DNA from: an uncultured bacterium
GTDB taxonomy: Bacteria; Cyanobacteriota; Vampirovibrionia; Gastranaerophilales; Gastranaerophilaceae
Reading direction: 5' to 3'
Assembly (NCBI GenBank): GCA_902475545.1
Contig: CABRZP010000010.1
Span: 1-64,000 of the forward strand
DNA: 64,000 nt
Shown here: one piece after another, positions 33,060 to 41,841 of the stretch
Layout: each line of letters opens with the position of its first letter
How positions within the stretch are numbered: position 1 is the stretch's first letter
Made by a program: the position numbers and the translations under genes
Notes under the pieces: model-generated
What the model was told of the DNA's origin: nothing
What the model saw: only the letters and a program-made list of their open reading frames with translations
Database searches by the model: none

Positions 33060-34859
33060 ATGGCAAGAATAAAACAGTTATCAAAACATTTAATAAATCA
33101 GATAGCAGCGGGTGAAGTTATTGAAAGGCCGGCTTCTGTAGTCAAGGAGTTAACTGAAAATTCAATTGATGCCGGAGCAACAAAAGTTAGTATTGAAATC
33201 ACTAATGAATGTCGTGATATAAGAGTTGCGGATAACGGTTGCGGAATTCATCCTGATGATATTTTGCTTGCTTTTTCTAAACATGCAACAAGTAAGCTTC
33301 AGAATGATGAAGATTTATTTGAAATACAGACTCTAGGGTTTCGTGGTGAAGCTCTTGCCAGTATTATTTCTATAGCAAAGTTAACTTGTACTACCAGAAC
33401 CAAAGATTTTGAAACAGGAACAAAGGTAAAATGTGAAAATTCCGAAGTTCAGCAGGTAGAAACAGGTTGTGCAGTCGGAACAATTATGGAAATTAAGGAT
33501 TTATTCTATAATGTGCCGGTTAGATTGAAGTTTTTGAAAAGTTCGAACACCGAGTTTTCATATATTCAAGAAATTGTTCAATCAATTGCACTTTCTCATC
33601 CGGAGGTTTCTATTGAATTGAAAAAATTCGGTAAAACTGTATTAAAAACTACCGGTCAAAATAATCTTACTCAAACAATCAAAGAAGTTTATTCGTCAGA
33701 TGTTACGAATAATTTAAAAGAGGTTTTAAAAACGGACGAGCTTTCAGGTTTGAAAATCTGCGGGTTTGTGAGCACTCCGGATTATACCCGATCAAGTAAA
33801 AAAAGTTACCATATTTATATTAATTCCAGAAGTGTTAAATGTCCGGTTTTTCAAAAAGCAATTGATATGGTTTATAAAAATCTTACGGCGAATAATAAAT
33901 TCCCGTTTGTAGTTTTGAATTTAGAAATTCCGCCGCATGATGTTGATGTAAATGTTCACCCGACTAAAAAAGAAGTTCGATATAAAAATCCAAACCAGAT
34001 TTTCAATTTTATTTATTCTTCAATTGAGGCAGGATTATCAAACTATGTTGAAAAATCTTATCCAAAAATTGAACCCGATAAGAGTTTAAATTTTAATATT
34101 TCAAATAATAATTCTAATGTAGTGCCGTTTACGACAGAAACTAAAGAAATTTATGTAGATGAAAAAAGTGATACTATTTATGTTTCAGATTTAGGGATGA
34201 AAAAAATAGAAGAGGATTATCTGCATAAGAATATATCTGTACAAAAAACTTTTGAACCGACTCAAACGCAGATTTTTACTAATGAAACGCAGTCTCCAAT
34301 TGAACCTGATGAAAAAATTATCGGACAATATCATGATACTTATATTTTGATAGATACTGATGAAGGTTTGGAAATCGTTGACCAGCATATAGCTGAAGAG
34401 CGGTATATTTATGAAAAATTGAAATCTGAAAAGAATATTATTTCACAAATGTTGTTTGTTTCTGACGTTATACAACTTTCAATATCTGATGCGGCAATTA
34501 TACGTGAAAACCTTGCAAAATTTGAACATTTCGGGTTTGAAATAGAGTTTCTAAAAGATACTGAAATTATTTTTAGAAAAGTACCGCAAGTTTTAGCAAA
34601 AGTTAATCCAAAAGATATTATTGCAGACATTTTAGATAATATTGAGGGTGATATTGATAATCTTGAAGAGAAAATTTTGATTACATCTTCTTGTAAGGCT
34701 GCAGTTAAGGCAAATACAAAATTATCGATATGGCAAATGCAAGAAATTATAAAAAAATGGCGGACAACTAAAATGCCATATACTTGTCCTCATGGCAGAC
34801 CTATTTCAAAAGTTATTCCGCATAAAGAACTTGCCGGTTTTTTCCAGCGTGCAAAGTAG
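33060..34859 (+). CDS. mutL: DNA mismatch repair protein MutL
   Basis: A 599-aa protein. The GHKL ATPase domain starts with INQIAAGEVIERPASVVKEL; NSIDAGA, DNGCGI and TLGFRGEALASI follow. The C-terminal endonuclease motif DQHIAEERYIYE (441-452) fits DQHAx2Ex4E apart from Ile for Ala, and TCPHGRP is near 575-581. This is therefore a nicking MutL, as in bacteria without MutH. The ribosome site is weak (AAAGAG). It is monocistronic; mutS is not here. Confidence 0.96.
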   Translation: MARIKQLSKHLINQIAAGEVIERPASVVKELTENSIDAGATKVSIEITNECRDIRVADNGCGIHPDDILLAFSKHATSKLQNDEDLFEIQTLGFRGEALASIISIAKLTCTTRTKDFETGTKVKCENSEVQQVETGCAVGTIMEIKDLFYNVPVRLKFLKSSNTEFSYIQEIVQSIALSHPEVSIELKKFGKTVLKTTGQNNLTQTIKEVYSSDVTNNLKEVLKTDELSGLKICGFVSTPDYTRSSKKSYHIYINSRSVKCPVFQKAIDMVYKNLTANNKFPFVVLNLEIPPHDVDVNVHPTKKEVRYKNPNQIFNFIYSSIEAGLSNYVEKSYPKIEPDKSLNFNISNNNSNVVPFTTETKEIYVDEKSDTIYVSDLGMKKIEEDYLHKNISVQKTFEPTQTQIFTNETQSPIEPDEKIIGQYHDTYILIDTDEGLEIVDQHIAEERYIYEKLKSEKNIISQMLFVSDVIQLSISDAAIIRENLAKFEHFGFEIEFLKDTEIIFRKVPQVLAKVNPKDIIADILDNIEGDIDNLEEKILITSSCKAAVKANTKLSIWQMQEIIKKWRTTKMPYTCPHGRPISKVIPHKELAGFFQRAK

Positions 34860-34963
34860 GGGTAAATATATCAGAATTAATTGATTTTTTATCGGGATTA
34901 GTTGTTTTACGGGTGTAAATAGCTTTAATAAGCTTATTAGAACTCTTATTTTAACAAAAGAAA

Positions 34964-34989
34964 AGGCAGATCGGATTACGAGTCTGCCT
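34964..34989 (-). terminator. Terminator for the yggS-sepF operon
   Basis: AGGCAGA..TCTGCCT with a T-rich run on the minus strand (TTTTCTTTTG). On the plus strand the tail is poor. Confidence 0.7.
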
Positions 34990-35025
34990 GCTTATTTAAA
35001 CTATCTCTCTTCTCATACCAAATAT

Positions 35026-35550
35026 TTATTGTAGAGATGTTCTCCACAATGAATCATTAAATTTGCTTTGTTGAACAGCTGTTGTATCTTCAGATAATGT
35101 TACGTTGCTTGGAGCAAATACGAACACTAAATCTCCAACTTTTTTAGCATTACCGTTAAGAGCTTGAGATGCTCCGCATACAAAATCGATTGTTCTTTGA
35201 GATTGTTCTTTATCTAAAAGATGTAAGTTTAACATAACAATTTTTCTGTCTTTTAAATATTGAACAATAGTAGCAGCATCATCAAAAGAACGTGGAATAA
35301 CTGTCATAATTTCGTTACCGCCTCTATTAATGCTAGGGTGGCTAACAACTTTTGATTCTTGACGTTTTTCAATAACCGGTGCAGAATAATAATCCGGAGC
35401 AACTTCTCTTAAAGCACTTCCTTCTTCTACATATTCATAATCATCGTTATCATATTCATCATCGTTCATATCTTCAAAAGGATTTTCTCCACGAAATCCG
35501 TCCATAACGTAATTTACAACTTTTTTCAAACTATCTGCTATTGCTGCCAC
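35026..35550 (-). CDS. sepF: Cell division protein SepF
   Basis: A 174-aa FtsZ-associated membrane anchor (cyanobacterial Cdv2 family). It has an N-terminal amphipathic helix (IADSLKKVVNYVMDGF), an acidic Asp/Glu/Tyr linker (about 25-45), and the SepF domain from about residue 80 (VIPRSFDDAATIVQYLKDRKIV; then FVCGASQALNGNAKKVGD). It starts with GTG at 35550, preceded by GGAGG. It is cotranscribed with the upstream yggS-type gene, an arrangement conserved in many Gram-positives and Cyanobacteria. Confidence 0.93.
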   Translation of the reverse strand: MAAIADSLKKVVNYVMDGFRGENPFEDMNDDEYDNDDYEYVEEGSALREVAPDYYSAPVIEKRQESKVVSHPSINRGGNEIMTVIPRSFDDAATIVQYLKDRKIVMLNLHLLDKEQSQRTIDFVCGASQALNGNAKKVGDLVFVFAPSNVTLSEDTTAVQQSKFNDSLWRTSLQ

Positions 35551-35568
35551 CGATTTTTCCTCCGTCTT

Positions 35569-36234
35569 TTATCTAAATAATTTTCTACCTACCCTAAGCA
35601 TTGTCGAACCTTGTTGAGCTGCTATTTTGTAATCCTGACTCATACCCATTGAAATTTCTTTCAATTCACAGTTGAAATTTTTTTCTAAACTATCCCTAAT
35701 TTGAGTAATTTCAGAAAATAATCTTTCAATTTCCTTGTCTTCAGCATTTAAAGGAGCCATGTTCATCACTCCTACAATCTCAATTCCATTCAAACTTTTT
35801 AATTGTTCAAATTTATCAAACACTTCATCTTTGGAAAACCCAAATTTTTGTTCTTCGTTCGCATTATTAATTTGAATAAGAACTTTTTGGATTTTTCCTA
35901 ATTCAAGTGCATTTTGAGAAATAGTTTGTGCAAGTTTGACAGAATCTACTGAGTGAATGTATTCAAAAACCTTTAAGGCTTGCTTAACTTTATTGGTTTG
36001 CAAATGTCCTATGAAATGGAATGTTGAATTTTCTCTCACATCCTCGGGAAGATTCTCGATTTTTGCTGAAGCTTCTATTACTCTTGATTCTCCGAAGTCA
36101 CGAATGCCTGCATTATATGCTGTAACAATCGCAGCTTCGTCAAAATACTTTGTAACTGCTATTATTCTGGGTTTACAAGGTGCGATTTCTTCTTGTATTT
36201 GTAAAAGATTTCGCTTTACTGTCTCATACATCAT
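35569..36234 (-). CDS. PLP homeostasis protein (YggS/YlmE family)
   Basis: A 221-aa PLP-binding alanine-racemase-like barrel protein. The PLP lysine is in IIAVTKYF near residue 28. Family motifs DFGESRV, FHFIGHLQTNKVK and SMGMSQDYKIAAQQGSTMLRVG are all present, the last binding the PLP phosphate. The role is vitamin B6 balance rather than a defined reaction. GAGGTGA precedes the ATGATG. sepF follows after 18 bp. Confidence 0.93.
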   Translation of the reverse strand: MMYETVKRNLLQIQEEIAPCKPRIIAVTKYFDEAAIVTAYNAGIRDFGESRVIEASAKIENLPEDVRENSTFHFIGHLQTNKVKQALKVFEYIHSVDSVKLAQTISQNALELGKIQKVLIQINNANEEQKFGFSKDEVFDKFEQLKSLNGIEIVGVMNMAPLNAEDKEIERLFSEITQIRDSLEKNFNCELKEISMGMSQDYKIAAQQGSTMLRVGRKLFR

Positions 36235-36670
36235 TCACCTCTACAAGAAAACAACTCAAACATGAGCATAATTTAATTGTACTTTATCTTTGCGGTATGT
36301 CCAAAATATTTATTTCCTGATAAATTTCGGATAATCGGACAGGGCTGAAATCATGTCACTGACATGATTTCAGCCCCATAATTAAAAGGTTGATGAGCTT
36401 AATAAAACTTAATAATAGCCATTTGTAGAGCATGCCAAAAGCATTGTTTCTATTGAAAGGCATGCTAATTTTTAAATTTAGCATCAACTTTTAGATTGAG
36501 GCATGCTTTTATAAAAAATTTTTGTCTTTTTTACAAAAAGTTACAGAAAAGTATTTTTATCCTTATACTTGGGATCTTGCTATAAATAAAACTTAATATA
36601 TTATTGTATGAGTACATATTTATAATAATATTAAAGATGTGGATATTATTAAATTTGTGGAGAGATGACT
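36235..36670. other. Intergenic region of about 430 bp with palindromes
   Basis: No gene was found. It holds a perfect 17-bp inverted repeat with a single central base (36342-36376), which lacks a T run. There are three GCATGC sites, two of them forming AGCATGCC (36429-36436) / GGCATGCT (36459-36466), with a third, AGGCATGCT, near 36499-36507. The last 100 bp are very AT-rich and probably hold the promoter of 36671. Confidence 0.5.
36342..36376. repeat. Perfect 35-bp palindrome (17-bp arms)
   Basis: Arms GGGCTGAAATCATGTCA and TGACATGATTTCAGCCC around one C. It is not followed by a T run on either strand, so it is not a plain terminator. Confidence 0.85.
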
Positions 36671-37402
36671 ATGCTTGATAAAAACGTTATTTGCATTAAA
36701 TGGGGAGATAAATTTGGTCCGGAATACGTAAACAGATTATATAAAATGGTTGAAAAAAATCTTACTATTCCACATAGATTTGTATGTTTTACAGATAAAC
36801 CTGAAGGTATTGATTCAGGTGTTGAAATCAGACCGTTACCGGCATTAAATGACGAAGGTCTTCCTGAAAAAGCTTGGAAGAAACTGGGTTTATTTACTGA
36901 CCAGCTTGCAGATTTAGAAGGTCAAGCTTTATTTTTAGATTTGGATATTGTAATTATGCGTAATATTGATGCATTTTTCACTGTTCCTGGTGAGTTTTTA
37001 ATAATTAAAGATTGGGATTTTGAAGATGATATTATTGGCAATTCTTCAGTTTTTAGATTTGATGTAAAAAAATATCCTGATATTATTGAAAATTTCTATA
37101 AAGAAGGAAAAGATATCAGAAAAAGATATAAAAATGAACAAGCTTTCCTTTCTCATCAAATGAATAATAAAGGTATTTTGTCATATTGGCCTCATCATTG
37201 GTGTGTAAGCTTTAAAAGAAATTGTTTACAGAAGTTCCCTATGAATTTCTTTAAAGAACCAAGAGAACCATGGGAATGTAAAATTCTGGTATTCCATGGT
37301 CGTCCCAATCCTGATCAGGCTTATCAAGGATTTATGGGTAAAGGCGGGTTACGTTATGTAAAACCTACCAAATGGCTTGACAAATACTGGGATAAAGTTT
37401 AA
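36671..37402 (+). CDS. Glycosyltransferase, GT-A fold with DxD
   Basis: A 243-aa protein. The N-terminus VICIKWGDKFGPEYVNRLY and the FLDLDIVIMRNID motif (DLD, the metal-binding DxD of GT8-like enzymes) suggest a nucleotide-sugar glycosyltransferase. NEQAFLSHQM and a C-terminal VFHGRPNP resemble the acceptor/donor loops of that group. ATG 36671 is preferred over 36665 because GGAGAG is 6 bp before it. A second glycosyltransferase follows after about 14 bp; together they probably build a surface glycan. Confidence 0.78.
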   Translation: MLDKNVICIKWGDKFGPEYVNRLYKMVEKNLTIPHRFVCFTDKPEGIDSGVEIRPLPALNDEGLPEKAWKKLGLFTDQLADLEGQALFLDLDIVIMRNIDAFFTVPGEFLIIKDWDFEDDIIGNSSVFRFDVKKYPDIIENFYKEGKDIRKRYKNEQAFLSHQMNNKGILSYWPHHWCVSFKRNCLQKFPMNFFKEPREPWECKILVFHGRPNPDQAYQGFMGKGGLRYVKPTKWLDKYWDKV

Positions 37403-37416
37403 AAAGGTATTTAATT

Positions 37417-38385
37417 TTGAACAAGTTATTTAATTTAAATATCCAAGAGGCTGATTATTATAGAAAGTGTGTTGTTACAGTTTTAGGTATTCCCTTTAAA
37501 GTTGTAATACCTAAGTTGTCTAAAAATGAAATAAAAAAATTTAATGCAAAATACGAATTAAAATCAGAGGTGCTTTTAGTTCCAAAAGTGAAAGATAATT
37601 TTGATACTTTAGATGAATTGGTTAATACGAATAAATCTATATGCCGTTATGGAGATGGCGAATTTGCAATAATTTTTAAAAATGGGTTAAACTTTCAAGA
37701 TTATCAAGAAGATTTAGGACAAAGACTGGCTGAAATATTACTTTCTGATGTTGAGAATGTTATGGTTGCGATACCTGACAGATTTTCTGCTTTAGATAAC
37801 TTTGGGGAAGCAGAGAAATATTTTTGGCGAAAATATATGGTATACAATCGAGATAAGATAAATAAAATACTTAGATTTGATAAGCAATATTATGATGCTT
37901 GTGTTTCTCGCCCATATATGTCTTTTAGAGATAAATCACATTGTAAAACTTATTTTGAAAAGTTTAAAAAGATATATGCAGATAAAGATATTATTTTTGT
38001 TGAAGGTGAAGCTTCAAGGTTGGGTTATAAAAATGATTTATTTTCCGGGGCAAGATCAATAAAAAGAATTATTTGTCCTGCGAAAAATGCGTTCGATAAA
38101 TATGATGAAATTTTAGAAACCTGTAAGAAATTTGCTTCAGAAAATACTCTTTTTATTCTTGCACTTGGACCTACTGCAACTGTTCTTGCGTTTGATTTGG
38201 CAAATGCAGGATATCGAGCTCTTGACTTAGGTCATATTGATGTTGAATATGAATGGTACTTAATGGGTGCAAAGAAAAAAGTTCCGATAAAAAATAAGTA
38301 TGTAAATGAAGCTAAACATGGCAGAAAAAGTACTGTTATTGAAGATGGAAATTATATAAATGAAATTATTGCAAATTTAGCCTAA
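37417..38385 (+). CDS. GT-D type glycosyltransferase (DUF1792 family)
   Basis: A 322-aa protein. SICRYGDGEFAII (RYGDGE) around residues 73-85 and LGPTATVLAFDLANAGYRAL with DLGHIDVEYEW (about 258-290) match the DUF1792 or GT-D fold, whose DxE motif binds the donor. The start is TTG at 37417 with AAAAAGG about 9 bp upstream. It is cotranscribed with the GT-A enzyme. Its last 9 bp overlap the convergent ZIP transporter gene. Confidence 0.82.
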   Translation: MNKLFNLNIQEADYYRKCVVTVLGIPFKVVIPKLSKNEIKKFNAKYELKSEVLLVPKVKDNFDTLDELVNTNKSICRYGDGEFAIIFKNGLNFQDYQEDLGQRLAEILLSDVENVMVAIPDRFSALDNFGEAEKYFWRKYMVYNRDKINKILRFDKQYYDACVSRPYMSFRDKSHCKTYFEKFKKIYADKDIIFVEGEASRLGYKNDLFSGARSIKRIICPAKNAFDKYDEILETCKKFASENTLFILALGPTATVLAFDLANAGYRALDLGHIDVEYEWYLMGAKKKVPIKNKYVNEAKHGRKSTVIEDGNYINEIIANLA

Positions 38386-39186
38386 TAAAATTAAGCTTAA
38401 CCAAATAAATAGAATGCCTGACATAATTCCGACAATTGATAAGTGCCAGTTACCGTATTCCTTAGCAAGAGGAAGTAGTGTATCAAATGAAATATATGTC
38501 ATAATTCCGCCGACTGCAGCCATCAAAAATCCGACAAGTATTTGCGGTACAAATAATCCGAAAACGAACATTCCTACTAATGCTCCAATTGGTTCTGTTA
38601 TTCCTGATAATGCGGCATATAGCATTGCGTAACGTTTTTTACCTGTTACATGATATATTGGCAGTGCAACGGCAATACCTTCAGGAATATTATGAATTGC
38701 TATTGCAAGTGCAACTGAAAGGCCTAGTGTGATATTTTGAGTTGTAGTTAAAAACGTTGCCATTCCTTCCGGAAAATTATGAACACAAATAGCAATAGCA
38801 GTAAGCATTCCTGCTCTTTTGAGTTTGTAATGTTTAAAATGATTATCTTCTTCCGGAGCGTCCGGATGTAAAAGTTCTTCTGTATCGACGTGATCCGGTA
38901 GGAAATAGTCAATCAATACAGAAACAACAATCCCAAGTATAAATCCTCCAAAAACCAACCATTGGTATAAGTTTGGAAAATTGACTTTTAGCAAGGCTTC
39001 AGAGCTTGGAATAATGTCTACCAATGACACAAAAATCATTACACCTGCCGAGAAACCTAAGCCTACTGATAGTGTTTTCAGGTTATCTTTTTTTGTCACA
39101 AAAGCAATCGCACCGCCTATTGCGGTAGTTAATCCTGCTAACATTGTGAGGCTAAATGCTAATCCTATATTATTTGGTATATTCAT
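38377..39186 (-). CDS. ZIP-family metal transporter (ZupT-like)
   Basis: A 269-aa protein with eight predicted membrane helices. The two metal-binding motifs HNFPEGMA and HNIPEGIAVALP are in the helix 4 and 5 positions. The cytoplasmic loop is His- and acid-rich (about 98-118: DHVDTEELLHPDAPEEDNHF). It imports Zn or other divalent metals. AAAGGA lies 11 bp before the ATG. It is divergent from the DUF2023-like gene, which may share metal control. Confidence 0.92.
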   Translation of the reverse strand: MNIPNNIGLAFSLTMLAGLTTAIGGAIAFVTKKDNLKTLSVGLGFSAGVMIFVSLVDIIPSSEALLKVNFPNLYQWLVFGGFILGIVVSVLIDYFLPDHVDTEELLHPDAPEEDNHFKHYKLKRAGMLTAIAICVHNFPEGMATFLTTTQNITLGLSVALAIAIHNIPEGIAVALPIYHVTGKKRYAMLYAALSGITEPIGALVGMFVFGLFVPQILVGFLMAAVGGIMTYISFDTLLPLAKEYGNWHLSIVGIMSGILFIWLSLILLG

Positions 39187-39282
39187 TACTTACTAAATCC
39201 TTTGCAGTGTTTATATTATCACAAAGAAACTTTTTCATGAATAATTAGTCATAAATATTAAGGGAGTAAAAAGGAGAGATTT

Positions 39283-39600
39283 ATGGAATTATTTAGTAAC
39301 TTGATTTATGAAATTAAAAAAGGTATGCGTGATATTTCTTTATATACTTGTAGGAGAGATGATTTAGACAAATTTGTTTCTCATTTGGATAAGACTGATA
39401 CAAAATATTTGTTAACTAATGCGGGTAAAGATAAAGTTAACATATTTTTCGGAAATCCTTTATGTCTCAGGATAATCGAACAATTTTCTACTGATGAGCT
39501 TAATAATTTAACTCCTTATGAAGATTGTCTTCTGGGAATAATGTTGGGGTATTCGAGACAGGAGCAGTATTCCAGATTTCTTTCAAAATCTGCGGTATAG
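39283..39600 (+). CDS. DUF2023-like small protein
   Basis: A 105-aa protein. IYEIKKGMRDISLYTC at the N-terminus, KVNIFFGNP in the middle and CLLGIMLGYSRQEQYSRFL at the C-terminus fit my recollection of the DUF2023 family, small proteins of unknown function. AGGAGAG precedes the ATG. It lies next to a ZIP metal transporter, which may hint at metal metabolism. Repeat element B begins 25 bp after the stop. Confidence 0.65.
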   Translation: MELFSNLIYEIKKGMRDISLYTCRRDDLDKFVSHLDKTDTKYLLTNAGKDKVNIFFGNPLCLRIIEQFSTDELNNLTPYEDCLLGIMLGYSRQEQYSRFLSKSAV

Positions 39601-39625
39601 TATAACATACAGAAATTTATCTTTG

Positions 39626-40110
39626 CATAATAATTATTATCCGTAGGATAATCAAAGAAAGGTTCGGAAACGTAGTTTCTGATAATTTTCTTTCTTCACC
39701 ACATTTCTTTGACCGCAAAGAAACGTGGTACAAAGAAACTCTCTCCCATCACTACGTTCGCTAATAAATAGTAAATGCTCAACTTAAAGCGAGTAAACTC
39801 ACTTGTGGGTCACCCTGAACTTGTTTCAGGGTCTCAAATATTTACCGTTCAAACAATACTCGCTTCTGTTATTGTTTCGCATAACATTTATTGCTCACTT
39901 CGTGGAGGTCGAACCTTTATTGTATTATATGTAATGGTTCGAGTCTTCAGGGGATTCCCCTGAAACCCCTTTCTCCTCGCCGGAGTGGGTATTAGGCTAC
40001 CAATATCGGTATTACCCTTGGATAATGGTTCATTATCAGAGGAAATTCTGAAACGAGTTCAGAATGACATTATTATATCAGTTTGATATTTACCCCTAAT
40101 AATTATTATG
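39626..40110 (+). mobile_element. Dispersed structured repeat, element B
   Basis: Second copy of element A (about 485 bp). The core 39650-40013 is near identical to 25010-25370. The ends form a 14-bp inverted repeat (39626-39639 / 40097-40110) whose sequence differs from that of element A, although TT-R-CATAA and TTATGTAA at the outer edges are shared. The hairpin at 39698-39729 has A-T where element A has G-C. After 40013 the copies diverge but meet again at GATATTTACCCCTAA. It contains no transposase. Confidence 0.8.
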
Positions 40111-40247
40111 TAATTTTATTATTTTTAAACTGTGTAGTAAACCTGTAATGGAATTTAACAAAATTACAAAAACTATTGGCAAAAAGGTTTTTTTGTTGTA
40201 TGTTAGGGCTACATGCAGAAATATAAATACAAAAGGAGAAATTTATT
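40111..40247 (+). promoter_or_regulatory. Promoter region of rplI
   Basis: TTGGCA (40176-40181), 17-bp spacer, TATGTT (40199-40204) with TG directly before it. The leader is about 37 nt, with AAAGGAG before the ATG. Confidence 0.6.
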
Positions 40248-40745
40248 ATGCAAGTTATATTAAAAAAAGATGTTCAAAATTTAGGTGAAGCCGGTGATAT
40301 TATTAACGTTAAAGACGGTTATGCAAGAAACTTCTTACTACCTCAAGCTGTTGCTGAAGTAGCTACTGAAGGTGCTTTACAAAACAGAGAAAAAAATATC
40401 GCAAGAATTAAGGCTAAACAAGAAAAATTACATCAAGAAGCTTTAGAAAAAGCTGAAGCTATTGAAAAATTCGGTACTTTAGAATTATCAGCTAAAGCCG
40501 GTGAATCAGGTAAATTATTCGGTACAATTACTACTAAAAAATTAACTGAAGAATTAGCTGCTAAAACAGGTATTGAAGTTGATAGAAAAACAGTTTCTTT
40601 AAATGCTCCAATCAATAAAATTGGTAACTATACAATGTTAATTAAATTAACTTCTAAAGTTAAATGCGAATTAGCAGTTGCAGTTTCAGCTTCAGAAGTT
40701 GTTAAAGAAGCTATTGAAGAACAAACTGAAGAAGCTGCTGAATAG
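40248..40745 (+). CDS. rplI: 50S ribosomal protein L9
   Basis: A 165-aa protein. The N-terminal rRNA-binding domain reads MQVILKKDVQNLGEAGDIIN then VKDGYARNFLLP. The connecting helix (about 43-75) and C-terminal domain (GKLFGTITTKKLTEEL) are of normal length. The tail has an extra acidic stretch (EEQTEEAAE). It is first in a probable four-gene unit with a MetE-fold protein, a CooC-like ATPase and folD. Confidence 0.97.
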   Translation: MQVILKKDVQNLGEAGDIINVKDGYARNFLLPQAVAEVATEGALQNREKNIARIKAKQEKLHQEALEKAEAIEKFGTLELSAKAGESGKLFGTITTKKLTEELAAKTGIEVDRKTVSLNAPINKIGNYTMLIKLTSKVKCELAVAVSASEVVKEAIEEQTEEAAE

Positions 40746-40765
40746 TATAACATTGAAGGAGAACA

Positions 40766-41839
40766 ATGAGTCAATTGAATTTAAAATTACAAGCTTTAGC
40801 AATTGGTTCTCTCCCTCATAATGATGTACAAAAAGCAATGTCTGTAGTGAAAAAAGATTTTTCAAAAATTCCTTTTTTCCCACAGTTAGCAAATATTAGT
40901 AAAAACGAAGACATGATTGTCCAATTTTTGGAAGGATTGCCTTCGTTTTTGCATTCTAATGTAGAAAATTTCATTTTAAATAGTGAAAGTGAAGAATTTT
41001 TATCTGATTTGGAAGAATTTTTTTCAGACTATGAAGAAATTATTTCCGGTGAGAATTTGAAAAAGTTGGATAAATACGGTATTAGTAAACAGTTTTCATC
41101 GACTTTTGGCGAATTTGAAAAATTTATAACTGATACAAAGCCGCAGTATGCAAAGGCTCAAATTATAGGACCGTTTACCCTTGCAACATCATTAACTGAT
41201 CAGAATGACCAGTGCGTTATTTATGATGAAACTTTAAAAGAAATTGTAGTAAAATTGCTTTCTTTAAAAGCCTTATGGGAAATAAGACGGATAAAACAGG
41301 CGAATCCGGATACGGTTCCGATTATTTTTATGGATGAACCTTCTGTTTCGCAGTTAGGAACATCTGCATATTTGACAATTTCTGAAGATGAGGTTATTAG
41401 TATGTTTGCGGAAATTTCTGACTTAATAAAGGAAAATGGCGGTATAAGTGCAATTCACTGCTGTGGTAAATGTGATTGGCGGATTCCTATTAATGCAGAA
41501 GTTGATATAATAAATCTTGATGCTTTTTCTTTTGCTCAGAATTTAAGTATATATAGTGAAAAAGTAGAAAAGTTCTTGCAAGATGGCGGAAAAATTGCAT
41601 GGGGGCTTGTTCCAACTCTGGATAATAAAGCTTTGGAACAAATAACACTGGAGGATTTGATTGAAAATTTTAAAAAATCCGTAAAATATTTGACTAAAAA
41701 AGGTATTGATGAGAAACTTATTATAGATAATTCGCTAATAACGTCATCCTGCGGAGCAGGATCTTTGAACGAAGAGCTAGCAGAACATGCAATGGATTTG
41801 GTTTTTGAATTGTCGAAAGAATTAAAAGCGAGGTTTTAG
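40766..41839 (+). CDS. MetE/UROD-fold zinc methyltransferase-like protein
   Basis: A 357-aa TIM-barrel protein. IGSLPHNDVQKAM at the start and IIGPFTLATSL match the cobalamin-independent methionine synthase and uroporphyrinogen decarboxylase superfamily. AIHCCGKCDW (HxC) and a later SSCGAGSL supply the zinc-ligand pattern of the MetE C-terminal domain. It is too short to be full MetE. The likely activity is methyl transfer to a thiol or from a corrinoid or folate donor. AAGGAG precedes the ATG. Next to folD, it suggests one-carbon metabolism. Confidence 0.72.
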   Translation: MSQLNLKLQALAIGSLPHNDVQKAMSVVKKDFSKIPFFPQLANISKNEDMIVQFLEGLPSFLHSNVENFILNSESEEFLSDLEEFFSDYEEIISGENLKKLDKYGISKQFSSTFGEFEKFITDTKPQYAKAQIIGPFTLATSLTDQNDQCVIYDETLKEIVVKLLSLKALWEIRRIKQANPDTVPIIFMDEPSVSQLGTSAYLTISEDEVISMFAEISDLIKENGGISAIHCCGKCDWRIPINAEVDIINLDAFSFAQNLSIYSEKVEKFLQDGGKIAWGLVPTLDNKALEQITLEDLIENFKKSVKYLTKKGIDEKLIIDNSLITSSCGAGSLNEELAEHAMDLVFELSKELKARF

Positions 41840-41841
41840 GT

